Assembly: GCF_014495685.1 (NCBI RefSeq) | Contig: NZ_JACTVI010000008.1 | Span: 62,001-126,000, forward strand | Length of the DNA: 64,000 bases | Source of the DNA: Streptomyces sp. TRM68367 | GTDB lineage: Bacteria; Actinomycetota; Actinomycetes; Streptomycetales; Streptomycetaceae | Direction of reading: 5' to 3' | Shown here: positions 41,508 through 50,054 of the stretch, piece by piece | How the letters are laid out: every line of letters begins with the position of its first letter | Position numbering within the stretch: position 1 is the first letter of the stretch | Notes under the pieces: generated by a model | What the model was told of the DNA's origin: nothing | The model's database searches: none | What the model saw: the letters and a program-made list of their open reading frames with translations, nothing else | Translations under genes and position numbers: made by a program

Positions 41508-41882
41508 ATGTCACCTGACTGGGACAGTGACGTGAACGGGTTCACGGCCGCGCTCGCGCTGCTCGGATTTGCGCTGCTCGCTGTGGGTGCGGTCTACGGC
41601 GTGGCCTGGTTGGTGCGGGTGTCGTCCGATCCTTTGGTCGCTCAGCCGTTCGGTTCGGGTCTGGAGCCGACTGAGCATGCGGTGAGCCGGTTTCATGTGC
41701 GCTGGTACCCGGTGACGATGCTGTTCCTCGCCTTCGACATGGAGATGGTCTTCATGTACCCGTGGACCCGGATCATCTCCGCCATGGGACCGAGCGCCGT
41801 GATCGAGATGTTCACCTTCCTCGCGGTACTCGTGGCCGGGGTGATCTATGCCTGGCGGGAGGGCGCGCTGCGATGGACCTGA
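41508..41882 (+). CDS. nuoA: NuoA-like subunit of a complex I-type membrane arm
   Basis: A 124-residue protein with three helices and the NuoA signature FHVRWYPVTMLFLAFDMEMV followed by FMYPW. ATG 41508 or GTG 41532 may be the start; neither has a strong ribosome binding site. It opens an eight-gene operon with the fused B/D-like gene, H, J, K, L, M and N. The acidic residues of the FDMEM loop are retained. Confidence 0.88.
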   Translation: MSPDWDSDVNGFTAALALLGFALLAVGAVYGVAWLVRVSSDPLVAQPFGSGLEPTEHAVSRFHVRWYPVTMLFLAFDMEMVFMYPWTRIISAMGPSAVIEMFTFLAVLVAGVIYAWREGALRWT

Positions 41883-43264
41883 CGGCCGTGCTGCTGCGTG
41901 CGGCTGCCATACGCCCGCGCGTGCTGCTGGTCACGATGCCCGCAGGGGTGCGGGTACGGCTGGCTGCCGAGCGCGAGTTGCGTGTACGGGACCTGCCATT
42001 GGCGCTGACGCCTGCCGAGGCCGACATCCTGCTCATCGCCGGCCCCCGCTGCCCGGACCTGGATGAGGCCGTCGACCGGCTGTGGCAGGACATGCCCGCC
42101 CCGCGAGCCCGGGTGCGCGCGGAGCAGGTCGAGGACGTGGCCGGGGTCATCGATGCGGCGTGCGCACAGCTGGCTGATGCTGCCGGTCAGCGAGCGGGAA
42201 CCGAATCCGCTGCCACCAGCAGCCATGACGGTCATACGGGTAACTCCCCTGACGCGGCGGACGACAGCCACGGCGACCGTCAGCACGGTGACAACAGCGA
42301 TGGCGACCACTACCGCGGTGACCAGAGACACCAGGCTGGCGCTGGGGGCGAAGGCCACGCAAACCACCAGCAGGGGGGCGATGACGACGGCAGTGGTGAG
42401 GGTGATGGAGAGGGACAGGGGCACTCAGGCCACGAGGGACATGGCGGTCACGGCGGCGGGGAGATGGAGATGCCGGCCGGGCTGCCGATGGCCGAGCAGG
42501 GGCCGGACCGCGATGGCCTGACGCTGGATCAACTGCATGTTCCGTTGGGTCCGCTCCTGGCTGACTGGCCGTCCGGTTTGACGCTCCGTCTCACCTTGCA
42601 GGGCGATGTCGTCCAGGAGACGCAGGTGGAGATGGCGGTGCCGCACGATGCGGCGGCTGTGGCGTCCTTCTGGTCGGAACCGTGGGACCGCGCGGTCGCG
42701 GGTGAACGGGTGGGCGTCGGTGAGGCGGCGCGGCGGCGGGCGGCCGCCCGTCTGGACAGCCTGGGCCGGTTCCTTGCCGTGGCCGGATGGCCAGCGGAGG
42801 CCACGGCCGCGCGGCGGCTGCGTGACGACCTCCTCGCCGGCGCGGCGGCGGATGTGGTTTTGCCGCGGGCGCGGCGTCTGGCTCGGCGGGTCGGCCGGTC
42901 GCGCACGCTGTATTGGCTGACCCGGGGCATCGGCCCGCTGACGGCTTCCGACGCGGCCGATGCCGGGGTGGGCGGCCCTGCGGCGCGGGCGGACGGGGAT
43001 GTGCCGGCCCGCTACCGGCTGTGGCTCGCCACCATGCTGGACGATCTGGCCAGGCTGGAGGACGCCTCCGTGCTGGACCCGAGCCGCGAGGAGGGTCCTC
43101 GCGGCCGGCTGGGCGGGGCGCGTCCGCCGTCGGCTGCTCTGGTCGAGGTGTTGCCGCGGCTGCTGGAGGGTGCGGAGCTGGCGGCGGCACGGCTCATCGT
43201 GGCGAGCCTCGACCCGGACCCGGAGGAACTGGCGGCCCGCTCGGCGGAGGTGGCCCGTGGTTGA
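41873..43264 (+). CDS. Fused NuoB-like/NuoD-like protein with His/Asp/Gly-rich linker
   Basis: A 463-residue protein unlike any standard complex I subunit. Residues 1-100 resemble a NuoB core (ADILLIAGPRCPDLDEAVDRLWQDMPAPR) but lack the 4Fe-4S cysteines. Residues about 105-200 are a low-complexity His/Asp/Gly/Ser linker (e.g. GHSGHEGHGGHGGGEME). The remainder begins GLPMAEQGPDRDGLTLDQLH and VPLGPLLADWPSGLTLRLTL, reminiscent of truncated NuoD-type sequences. It overlaps NuoA and NuoH by short stretches. Probably a connector that replaces the missing peripheral arm. Family assignment is tentative. Confidence 0.7.
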   Translation: MDLTAVLLRAAAIRPRVLLVTMPAGVRVRLAAERELRVRDLPLALTPAEADILLIAGPRCPDLDEAVDRLWQDMPAPRARVRAEQVEDVAGVIDAACAQLADAAGQRAGTESAATSSHDGHTGNSPDAADDSHGDRQHGDNSDGDHYRGDQRHQAGAGGEGHANHQQGGDDDGSGEGDGEGQGHSGHEGHGGHGGGEMEMPAGLPMAEQGPDRDGLTLDQLHVPLGPLLADWPSGLTLRLTLQGDVVQETQVEMAVPHDAAAVASFWSEPWDRAVAGERVGVGEAARRRAAARLDSLGRFLAVAGWPAEATAARRLRDDLLAGAAADVVLPRARRLARRVGRSRTLYWLTRGIGPLTASDAADAGVGGPAARADGDVPARYRLWLATMLDDLARLEDASVLDPSREEGPRGRLGGARPPSAALVEVLPRLLEGAELAAARLIVASLDPDPEELAARSAEVARG

Positions 43265-44186
43265 GGTCGCGCCATGGTGGTCGCTGTTCGTCGCCCCCGC
43301 GCTTCTGCTGATCCTGGCGGTGCTCGCACTCGCGGGCGACGCCCTGCTGGCCGCCACCGTGGCCGGGCGCCCCGCCACGGCATCCGCCGCCTTGCGCCCC
43401 TTGCTGGAGGTGCCCAGGCTGCTGGTCGCCCAGCCCCGCCGGACGCCGGCCCCCGATGTCCTGCTGTGGCGGCTGGGCGTGCTCGTCGTGCCGGTGGCGG
43501 CCGTGCTGTCCGTGCTGGTCGTTCCGTTCGGGCACCGCGTGGTCGCCGACCTGGAGGTCGGGGTGGTGTGGTTCAACGTTATGGAGGTGCTGACCTGGGG
43601 CGGGCTGTGGCTGGCGGGCTGGGGCCCGAACGCCGCCTTCAGTCTGATCGGCGGCTACCGCTTCATCGCGCAGGGCCTGGCCTACGAGCTGCCGCTGATG
43701 TTCGCCCTGATCTCGGCCGGTACCGGGGCGGAGTCACTGCGCCTGAGCGACATCGTCGCCGCGCAGCAGGGCTTGTGGTTCGCGGTGTGGATGCCGGTGG
43801 CGTTCGTCGTCTACCTGGCGAGCGTACTGGCGTTCAGCTTTCTGGGGCCGTTCGGCTACCCGGCCGACCGGGACATCGCGGGCGGCGTCCTCGGTGAGAC
43901 CTCCGGCGTCGACCGGCTGATGCTGCAGGCGGGCCGCTGGCTGCTGCTGGCCGCGGGGGCCGCCATGGCGGTGCCGCTGTTCCTGGGCGGCGGGGCCGGG
44001 CCGGGGCTGCCCGCCTGGGCCTGGTCGCTGATCAAGACCCTTGCAGTGCTGGGGCTGCTGGTGTGGGTACGGCGGCGGATGCCGACCGTGCGCGCCGACC
44101 GGTACGTGGAATTCGCCTGGGTCGTCCTCATCCCGCTCACCATCGCGCAGGCGCTCGTTCCGGCGCTCGTCGTGCTCAACCGGTAG
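43257..44186 (+). CDS. nuoH: NuoH-like subunit
   Basis: A 309-residue membrane protein with about eight helices and NuoH-type features: the quinone-chamber region GGYRFIAQGLAYELPLMFALI and EFAWVVLIPLTIAQALVPAL near the end. GTG 43257 overlaps the previous stop and has GGAGG six bases upstream. In complex I, NuoH joins membrane and peripheral arms; here the peripheral arm genes are absent. Confidence 0.9.
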   Translation: MVEVAPWWSLFVAPALLLILAVLALAGDALLAATVAGRPATASAALRPLLEVPRLLVAQPRRTPAPDVLLWRLGVLVVPVAAVLSVLVVPFGHRVVADLEVGVVWFNVMEVLTWGGLWLAGWGPNAAFSLIGGYRFIAQGLAYELPLMFALISAGTGAESLRLSDIVAAQQGLWFAVWMPVAFVVYLASVLAFSFLGPFGYPADRDIAGGVLGETSGVDRLMLQAGRWLLLAAGAAMAVPLFLGGGAGPGLPAWAWSLIKTLAVLGLLVWVRRRMPTVRADRYVEFAWVVLIPLTIAQALVPALVVLNR

Positions 44187-44196
44187 GAGGTGACCC

Positions 44197-44757
44197 GTGT
44201 CCGCCGCCGTGTTCGCGGTGCTGGCCGTCCTGGCCCTGGTCAGTGCCTTTCTGGTGTTCTGCCTCAACTCCATGGCTCGGGTGACGTTCGCGCTGCTGGC
44301 CTCGCTGTGTTTCGTCGGCGGTGAGGTGATCCTGCTCGGGCTGCCCTATCTGGGGGTCGTCGTCGTCCTGATGATGGTCATGGAGATGGTCATCATGGCC
44401 GTGTTCATGATCGCCTACATGATGAACCCGGCCGGGCTGATGCCGATGGCCATGGTCCACAACAAGCGCGGCTCGCTGGCGATCAGCATCGGCACCTTCC
44501 TGGCCCTGGCCGCCGGGATCTTCGCCGTACCGTGGCCGGACCGGCTGGGCAAGGCGCCGCCGGACACCACCTTCCAGGTGGGCGAGTCGCTGATGGGCGC
44601 GCAGATGCTGACGATGGTCACGCTCGGATTCGTCCTGCTGGCCACGATGGTCGCGGCCACGGTTCTGGCCACCCACCGGGGCCGCTACGACCGGTTCGGC
44701 GATGACCTCGATCAGCGCCCGGCCAAGGATCCGGCGGGCGGAGGGGTGGGCCGATGA
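44197..44757 (+). CDS. nuoJ: NuoJ-like subunit
   Basis: A 186-residue membrane protein with about five helices, including the Met-rich VVVVLMMVMEMVIMAVFMIAY containing the helix-3 glutamate of NuoJ. GTG 44197 follows GGAGGTGA. It overlaps the NuoK start by four bases. Confidence 0.9.
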   Translation: MSAAVFAVLAVLALVSAFLVFCLNSMARVTFALLASLCFVGGEVILLGLPYLGVVVVLMMVMEMVIMAVFMIAYMMNPAGLMPMAMVHNKRGSLAISIGTFLALAAGIFAVPWPDRLGKAPPDTTFQVGESLMGAQMLTMVTLGFVLLATMVAATVLATHRGRYDRFGDDLDQRPAKDPAGGGVGR

Positions 44758-45059
44758 TCCTGGAGCTGTTCCTCCTCCTGGCCGCGGGCCTGTTCTCGAT
44801 CGGCCTGTACGGCGCGCTGTCCCAGCAGTCCATCGTCATGATCATGATGGGGATCGAGCTGATGATCGGCGCCGTCATCGTCGTCGCCGCCGCGTTCTGG
44901 CACTTCCTGGCCCCGTCCGCCGCGAGCGGGCAGGTGATCGTCGTGGCCGCTGTCGTCGCGATGGCCGTGGAGATGGCCATGGGCTTCGCCGTCACCACGG
45001 CCATCTTCCGTTCCCGCCAGGTCGACATGACCGACATGGCCGAGGACCTCAAAGGATGA
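44754..45059 (+). CDS. nuoK: NuoK-like subunit
   Basis: A 101-residue, three-helix membrane protein with the conserved MGIELMIGAVIVV (helix-2 glutamate) and VAMAVEMAMGFAVTTAIF (helix-3 glutamate), both part of the proton pathway in complex I. Overlaps neighbours on both sides by four bases. Confidence 0.93.
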   Translation: MILELFLLLAAGLFSIGLYGALSQQSIVMIMMGIELMIGAVIVVAAAFWHFLAPSAASGQVIVVAAVVAMAVEMAMGFAVTTAIFRSRQVDMTDMAEDLKG

Positions 45060-46927
45060 GCGCGTTGCTGTGGCTGCTGGCCGGCATTCCTCTGATCACT
45101 GGTGGCGTACTGGCCGTGGCAGGGCGGGCGGCCAACCGGGTCGCCCCGGCCGTCGGCGTGGCCGCCGCGGTGGCCACGCTCGGCCTGGCGATCGCGACGG
45201 CAGTGGACCGTCCCACCGCAAGTGCGCCGCTGTTCGCGGGGATCGAGGCCGGGCTGCGGGTGGACGGCCTGTCCGCCGTGATGGTGATCACCGTCGCCGC
45301 GGTCACCACCGCCGTACTCGTCTTCTCCGCCGGACAGCTGGACCGTACGCAGGACCGGGGCCGGTTCTTCGGACTCATGCTGCTGTTCGCCGGGGCCATG
45401 CTGGTCACCGTCACCGCGACCACGGTGGCGTTGCTGCTGATGGCCTGGGAGGTGATGGGCGCCACCAGTTGGGCACTGATCGGTTTCTGGTGGTACGAGC
45501 CGCACCGGGTACGGGCGGCGGACACGGCCTTCCTCACCACCCGGGCCGCCGACCTGGGCCTGTATCTGGCCGCGGGTGCGGCCGTGGCGGGCGGTGTCGG
45601 CTCGCTGCACCTGGACGCGCTGTCTACTGCGGACTCGCCGTGGCTGCACGTGGCAACCGTGGGTGTGGTTCTGGCGGCGCTCGGCAAGTCCGCTCAACTG
45701 CCGTTCTCGTTCTGGCTGTCGCGGGCCATGGAGGGCCCGAGCCCGGTCTCGGCACTGCTGCACTCGGCCGCGATGGTGGCCGCCGGCGCCTACCTGCTGC
45801 TGCGGCTGCACCCGCTGCTAGCCGCCACGGCCTGGGCAGAGCTGCTCGTCGCCTGGGCCGGGGCTGCCACCGCGCTGCTGCTGGGCGTCGTGGCGGTCGC
45901 GCAAACGGATCTCAAGCAGCTGCTGGCGGCCTCTACCTGCGCGCAGGTCGGGTTCATGGTGCTCGCCGCCGGGGCGGCCGGAGTGGCGGGCGGCACCGCG
46001 CACCTGGTGGCCCATGCCGCAGTCAAGGCCGGGCTGTTCCTGGCCGTCGGCGCCTGGCTCACGGCCCTGGGAACCAAGCACCTGTCCGCACTGTGCGGCG
46101 CCGCCCGCTCCTACCCCCTCGTGGGAGCCTGCTTCGCCGTCAGCACGCTGGCACTGGCCGGGCTGGCGCCGCTGTCGCTGTGGGCGACCAAGGACGAGGT
46201 CCTGGCCGCCGCCTACCAGCAGAGCACCGTCCTGTACGCGGTCGGGCTGGCCGCTGCCGCCGTCTCCGCCGTCTACAGCGTCAAAGCCCTCTGGTACGTG
46301 CTGCGGCCGGTGCCGGACGATGCCGCCTCCCGCTATGACACCGAACAGCAGGGCACCCGGAAGGTCGCCGTCGCGATGCGCCCGCCGCTGCTGGTGCTTG
46401 CCTTCGGCGCCGCGACGTTGGGCGTCCTGGCGCTGCCGGATGTCTCCGAGGCGCTGCGCTCGGCGGTCGGCACACCTGGTGAGCCGTCCCCGCAGCCATG
46501 GGAGTTGGGCCTGTCGGCAGGCGTCGCGTTCGCCGCCGCGGGGATCGCCTGGTGGCGGGGGCCGCGCCCCGTTCCCGGCCCGGCCGCAGCACGCCGGTGG
46601 GCCGGCGCATGGCTGGGTCTTGAGCAGGCCGCGCACTTTGTGGTGGTCCGGCCCGTCATGGGGCTCGCCCGGGCGACGGCCGCTTTCGACGACCGGATCG
46701 TCGACGGGGCGGTGCGGCAGGTGGCGCGCGGTGGCCTGGCGGCCGCCCGGCTCGCGGGCCGCGTGGACGACGGCGGGATCGACGCACTCGTGAGCGCCGT
46801 CGCCGCCGGGGCACGTCGGCTCGGCCAGTGGGCCCGTCGTCCGCAGACCGGGCTGCTGCACCAGTACTACGCCCAGGCCGCGGTGGGCTTCGCGGTGCTG
46901 GTCCTGATCCTGCTGCTGGTGAGGTAA
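45056..46927 (+). CDS. nuoL: NuoL-like antiporter subunit
   Basis: A 623-residue antiporter-type subunit with WEVMGATSWALIGFWWYE (TM5 Glu), LAALGKSAQLPFSFWLSRAMEGPSPVSALLHSA (Lys and the conserved loop; quoted across two halves, SAQLPFSFWLSRAM and GPSPVSALLHSA) and FSVSTLALAGLAPLS-like later helices with the second Lys in LWATKDEVLAA. The C-terminus carries a long lateral-helix region and a final anchor (FAVLVLILLLVR). ATG 45056 overlaps the NuoK stop. Confidence 0.93.
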   Translation: MSALLWLLAGIPLITGGVLAVAGRAANRVAPAVGVAAAVATLGLAIATAVDRPTASAPLFAGIEAGLRVDGLSAVMVITVAAVTTAVLVFSAGQLDRTQDRGRFFGLMLLFAGAMLVTVTATTVALLLMAWEVMGATSWALIGFWWYEPHRVRAADTAFLTTRAADLGLYLAAGAAVAGGVGSLHLDALSTADSPWLHVATVGVVLAALGKSAQLPFSFWLSRAMEGPSPVSALLHSAAMVAAGAYLLLRLHPLLAATAWAELLVAWAGAATALLLGVVAVAQTDLKQLLAASTCAQVGFMVLAAGAAGVAGGTAHLVAHAAVKAGLFLAVGAWLTALGTKHLSALCGAARSYPLVGACFAVSTLALAGLAPLSLWATKDEVLAAAYQQSTVLYAVGLAAAAVSAVYSVKALWYVLRPVPDDAASRYDTEQQGTRKVAVAMRPPLLVLAFGAATLGVLALPDVSEALRSAVGTPGEPSPQPWELGLSAGVAFAAAGIAWWRGPRPVPGPAAARRWAGAWLGLEQAAHFVVVRPVMGLARATAAFDDRIVDGAVRQVARGGLAAARLAGRVDDGGIDALVSAVAAGARRLGQWARRPQTGLLHQYYAQAAVGFAVLVLILLLVR

Positions 46928-46930
46928 TCC

Positions 46931-48436
46931 ATGCTGACCGCCGTCGTCTTCCTGCCGCTGCTGGTGTGCGCCGTGCTGTGGCTCTGGCCGCGCGACCTGC
47001 CCGACCGCGCGTACACAGGGGTGTGGATCGCGACCGCCGCGGTTGATCTGGCGCTGGTCATAGCCCTGTGGGCCGGGTTCGACACCGGCGGCGGTCTGCA
47101 GTACGAGCAGCAGGTCTCCTGGATCCCCGGCGCCGGGGTCGGCTACCACGTCGGCGTGGACGGCCTCTCCCTGCCGCTGGTCGCCCTCACCTGCGTGCTC
47201 TTCCTCGCCGTCGCCGTCTACTCGCTGCTCGAGAGCCGCCGGGTCCGCACCTACGTGTGCCTGTTCCTGTTCCTGCAGACGGTGTCCCTGGGCCTGTTCG
47301 TCGCCCTGGACCTGATCCTGTTCTTCGTCTTCTTCGACCTGTCCATCGTCGGCATGTTCTTCGTCATCGCCGGCTGGGGCCACGGCGAACAGGGACGCGC
47401 GGCGGCGCTGAAGTTCTTCCTCTACACCTTCATCGGCTCCCTCGCCCTGCTGCTCGGGTTCATCGGCCTGTTCCTGGCCGCCGACCCCCACACCTTCGAC
47501 ATGGTGGAACTGGCCGAGGCCAACCCGCTGGCCGGCCGGGGCACCTACGCGGCGCTGGTGCTGCTGGCGATCGGCCTGGGCCTCGCGGTCAAGACGCCCA
47601 CGGTGCCCTTCCACACCTGGCTGCCGCCCGCACACACCGACGCCCCCGCCGCAGGATCCGCCATCCTCGCCGGAATCCTGCTGAAGATGGGCACCTACGG
47701 CTTCGTCCGCATCGCCATGCCGATGCTGCCGGACAGTTGGCGCCGCTACGCGCTGGTCTTCATCGTCGTCGGCGTCGTCTCGGTCGTCTACGGGGCACTG
47801 GTCGCCCTGGCCCAGACGAACTTCAAACGCATGATCGCCTACACATCCGTCAACCACATGGGCTACATCATCCTCGCGGTCGGCGCCGCCGGTGTCCTCG
47901 CAGGCACCGACGCACAAGCACGCTCCCTGGCCGTCACCGGCGCCGTCGTCCAGATGGTCAGCCACGGCCTGCTCACCGGCGCGCTGTTCCTGCTGTCCGG
48001 AGTGCTCTACGACCGAGGCGGCACCTACGCCATGGACGCCTACTCCGGCCTTGCCAGTCCCTCCCCACGATTCGCCGGTGTCACGGCCGTCGCCGCGTTC
48101 GCCAGCCTGGGCATCCCCGGCTTCTCCGGATTCATCGCCGAGTTCCAGATCTTCACCGGCAGCCTCGCCTCCCAGGCCACGGCCACCTCCATCGCCCTGA
48201 CGGGCATCCTCCTGACCGCCGCCCTGTTCCTGCGGGCCCTGCGCCGGATGTTCCTGGGGACCGTGCGGCTGCCGCAGTCCATCCGCACCGGCGGCTTCGG
48301 TGATCTGGCCCCCGCCGAGGCGGTGTCCATCGTGCCGCTGCTGGCCGTGGCCCTGGTCATCGGCGTCCTACCGCGCTGGCTGCTGGACGTAATCGAGCCG
48401 GCCGGCCGCGCCCTGGTGGGACTGGTCACCCGATGA
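46931..48436 (+). CDS. nuoM: NuoM-like antiporter subunit
   Basis: A 501-residue proton-pumping subunit. Features include VGVDGLSLPLVALT, FFDLSIVGMFFVIAGWG (the usual Glu of the FEL motif is replaced: FFDLSIVGM), KTPTVPFHTWLPPAHTDAPAAGSA (quoted in part: VPFHTWLPPAHTDAP), and LLKMGTYGFVRIAMP. The remaining Lys residues of the channel are present. It follows NuoL after three bases. Confidence 0.93.
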   Translation: MLTAVVFLPLLVCAVLWLWPRDLPDRAYTGVWIATAAVDLALVIALWAGFDTGGGLQYEQQVSWIPGAGVGYHVGVDGLSLPLVALTCVLFLAVAVYSLLESRRVRTYVCLFLFLQTVSLGLFVALDLILFFVFFDLSIVGMFFVIAGWGHGEQGRAAALKFFLYTFIGSLALLLGFIGLFLAADPHTFDMVELAEANPLAGRGTYAALVLLAIGLGLAVKTPTVPFHTWLPPAHTDAPAAGSAILAGILLKMGTYGFVRIAMPMLPDSWRRYALVFIVVGVVSVVYGALVALAQTNFKRMIAYTSVNHMGYIILAVGAAGVLAGTDAQARSLAVTGAVVQMVSHGLLTGALFLLSGVLYDRGGTYAMDAYSGLASPSPRFAGVTAVAAFASLGIPGFSGFIAEFQIFTGSLASQATATSIALTGILLTAALFLRALRRMFLGTVRLPQSIRTGGFGDLAPAEAVSIVPLLAVALVIGVLPRWLLDVIEPAGRALVGLVTR

Positions 48437-49860
48437 AGAACGAGAACCTCGCCGCACTCCTGCCCGAGATCGCCCTGCTCACCGCCGCCGTCGTCGGCCT
48501 CCTCGCCGGATCCTGGCTGCCCCGGCGCCGCCAGTGGGCCGTCGCAGTCCTGGCCGCCGCGGCCTGCCTGACGGGCCTGGTCGCCACCGCGGTCACGATG
48601 GCCACCGACCGGGAACAAATGGTCTTCTCCGCCGCCTTCGCCGTCGATGCCGCCACCAACGCCGGACGCCTGATCATGCTCGGCGCGCTGCTGCTGATCC
48701 TCGCCACCTCGGTGGAGACCGTGCGTCGCCACAAGCGGGAGAGCGAGTACTACGTGTTGCTCCTGCTCTCCGCCGCGGGCGCCCTCGCCATGATCGGCGC
48801 CAGCGACCTGCTGATGCTGTTCGCCGGCTATCTGCTCGCCAGCGTCCCCGCCTATGCGCTCGCCGGATTCGCCAAGGACGCCCCCGCCACCGAAGCGGCC
48901 ATGAAGTACTACCTGATGGGAGCAGTGCTCGGCACCACCATGCTCGCCGGCATCGCGCTGCTGTACGGCGTCGGCAGCGCGACCGCCTACACCCAGCTGC
49001 ACACGACGCTGCCCGCTGCCCCTTACGCGGTGGTGGCCCTCGGCCTCGTCGCCGTCCTCGGCGGCCTGCTGTTCAAGATCGGCGCAGTGCCCGCACACTT
49101 CTGGGTGCCCGACGTCACCGACGGCACCCCCGCCCCGATCGCCGCCTACGTCACTACTCTCCCCAAGATCGGCGGGCTCATCGCCGCCTTCCGGCTCGTC
49201 CACCAGGCACTGCCAATGGAGACCGTCAACTGGCCTCTGCTGCTGGCCGTGCTGGCCGCCGTCTGCATGACGCTGGGCAACCTCGCCGCCTTCTTCCAGA
49301 CCTCCGTCAAGCGGCTCCTGGCCTACTCCACCATCAGCCAGGTCGGCTACCTGCTCATGGCTGTCGCCGTCGCCACCCGCAGCGACCTCGCCCAACGCGG
49401 GCTGCTGTTCTACCTGGCCGCCTACGCCCTGACCAACCTCGGCGCCTTCGCCGTCGTCACCGAACTGCCCCACGCCCGAACCCTGGACGACTACCGCGGC
49501 CTCGCCCGCCGCCATCCGGGCCTGGCCGCCGTCCTGGTCGTCTGCCTGCTCGGCTTCGTCGGCACCCCACCCACCGGCGTCTTCCTCGGCAAACTCGAGG
49601 TCTTCAGCGCCGCCATCGACGGCGGCTACACCTGGCTCGCCGCCCTCGCCGTCGCCAACACCGTCGCCTCCCTCTTCTACTACCTGCGCTGGCTCGCCCC
49701 CCTCTTCCGCCTCGCCCCCGGCGACCAGCCCGCCCAAGCCCAGGCCGCGCTCGGCCGCTGGTCCGCCACAGCCGCCTACACCGCCGGCACCGCCTCCCTC
49801 GTCCTCGGCATCGCAGGCGGGGCCGCGATCCCGCTCACCCTCGGCCCCCTCCTGCGTTGA
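48433..49860 (+). CDS. nuoN: NuoN-like antiporter subunit
   Basis: A 475-residue antiporter subunit with VPAHFWVPDVTDGTPAPIAA, SVKRLLAYSTISQVGYLLMA and GFVGTPPTGVFLGKLEVF, the typical NuoN blocks. It overlaps NuoM by four bases and is the last gene of the operon. With A, H, J, K, L and M it completes a membrane arm; NuoB, C, D, E, F, G and I are not in the window as separate genes. Confidence 0.93.
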   Translation: MKNENLAALLPEIALLTAAVVGLLAGSWLPRRRQWAVAVLAAAACLTGLVATAVTMATDREQMVFSAAFAVDAATNAGRLIMLGALLLILATSVETVRRHKRESEYYVLLLLSAAGALAMIGASDLLMLFAGYLLASVPAYALAGFAKDAPATEAAMKYYLMGAVLGTTMLAGIALLYGVGSATAYTQLHTTLPAAPYAVVALGLVAVLGGLLFKIGAVPAHFWVPDVTDGTPAPIAAYVTTLPKIGGLIAAFRLVHQALPMETVNWPLLLAVLAAVCMTLGNLAAFFQTSVKRLLAYSTISQVGYLLMAVAVATRSDLAQRGLLFYLAAYALTNLGAFAVVTELPHARTLDDYRGLARRHPGLAAVLVVCLLGFVGTPPTGVFLGKLEVFSAAIDGGYTWLAALAVANTVASLFYYLRWLAPLFRLAPGDQPAQAQAALGRWSATAAYTAGTASLVLGIAGGAAIPLTLGPLLR

Positions 49861-50054
49861 CGTCCCGGGCACCAAACCTGTTGACCACACCGGGCAAGGC
49901 CGCGGCGGACACTCCGCACGGCACCGACCAGGTCATACACGGCTAATCTCGACCGGTTCGGACCGCTGAGCGGGCCGACCAGCGAGGACACCTGCTGTTG
50001 ACCCACGCATCATTGGCCCGAACTGGAACGGGAAGTACCTCCGAGTGGAAGGAG

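Noticed and set aside
45818..49890. Long antisense open frames across the complex I-like genes
   Set aside because: They are low-complexity Gly/Gln/His/Arg sequences typical of shadow frames in high-GC DNA and have no domains.
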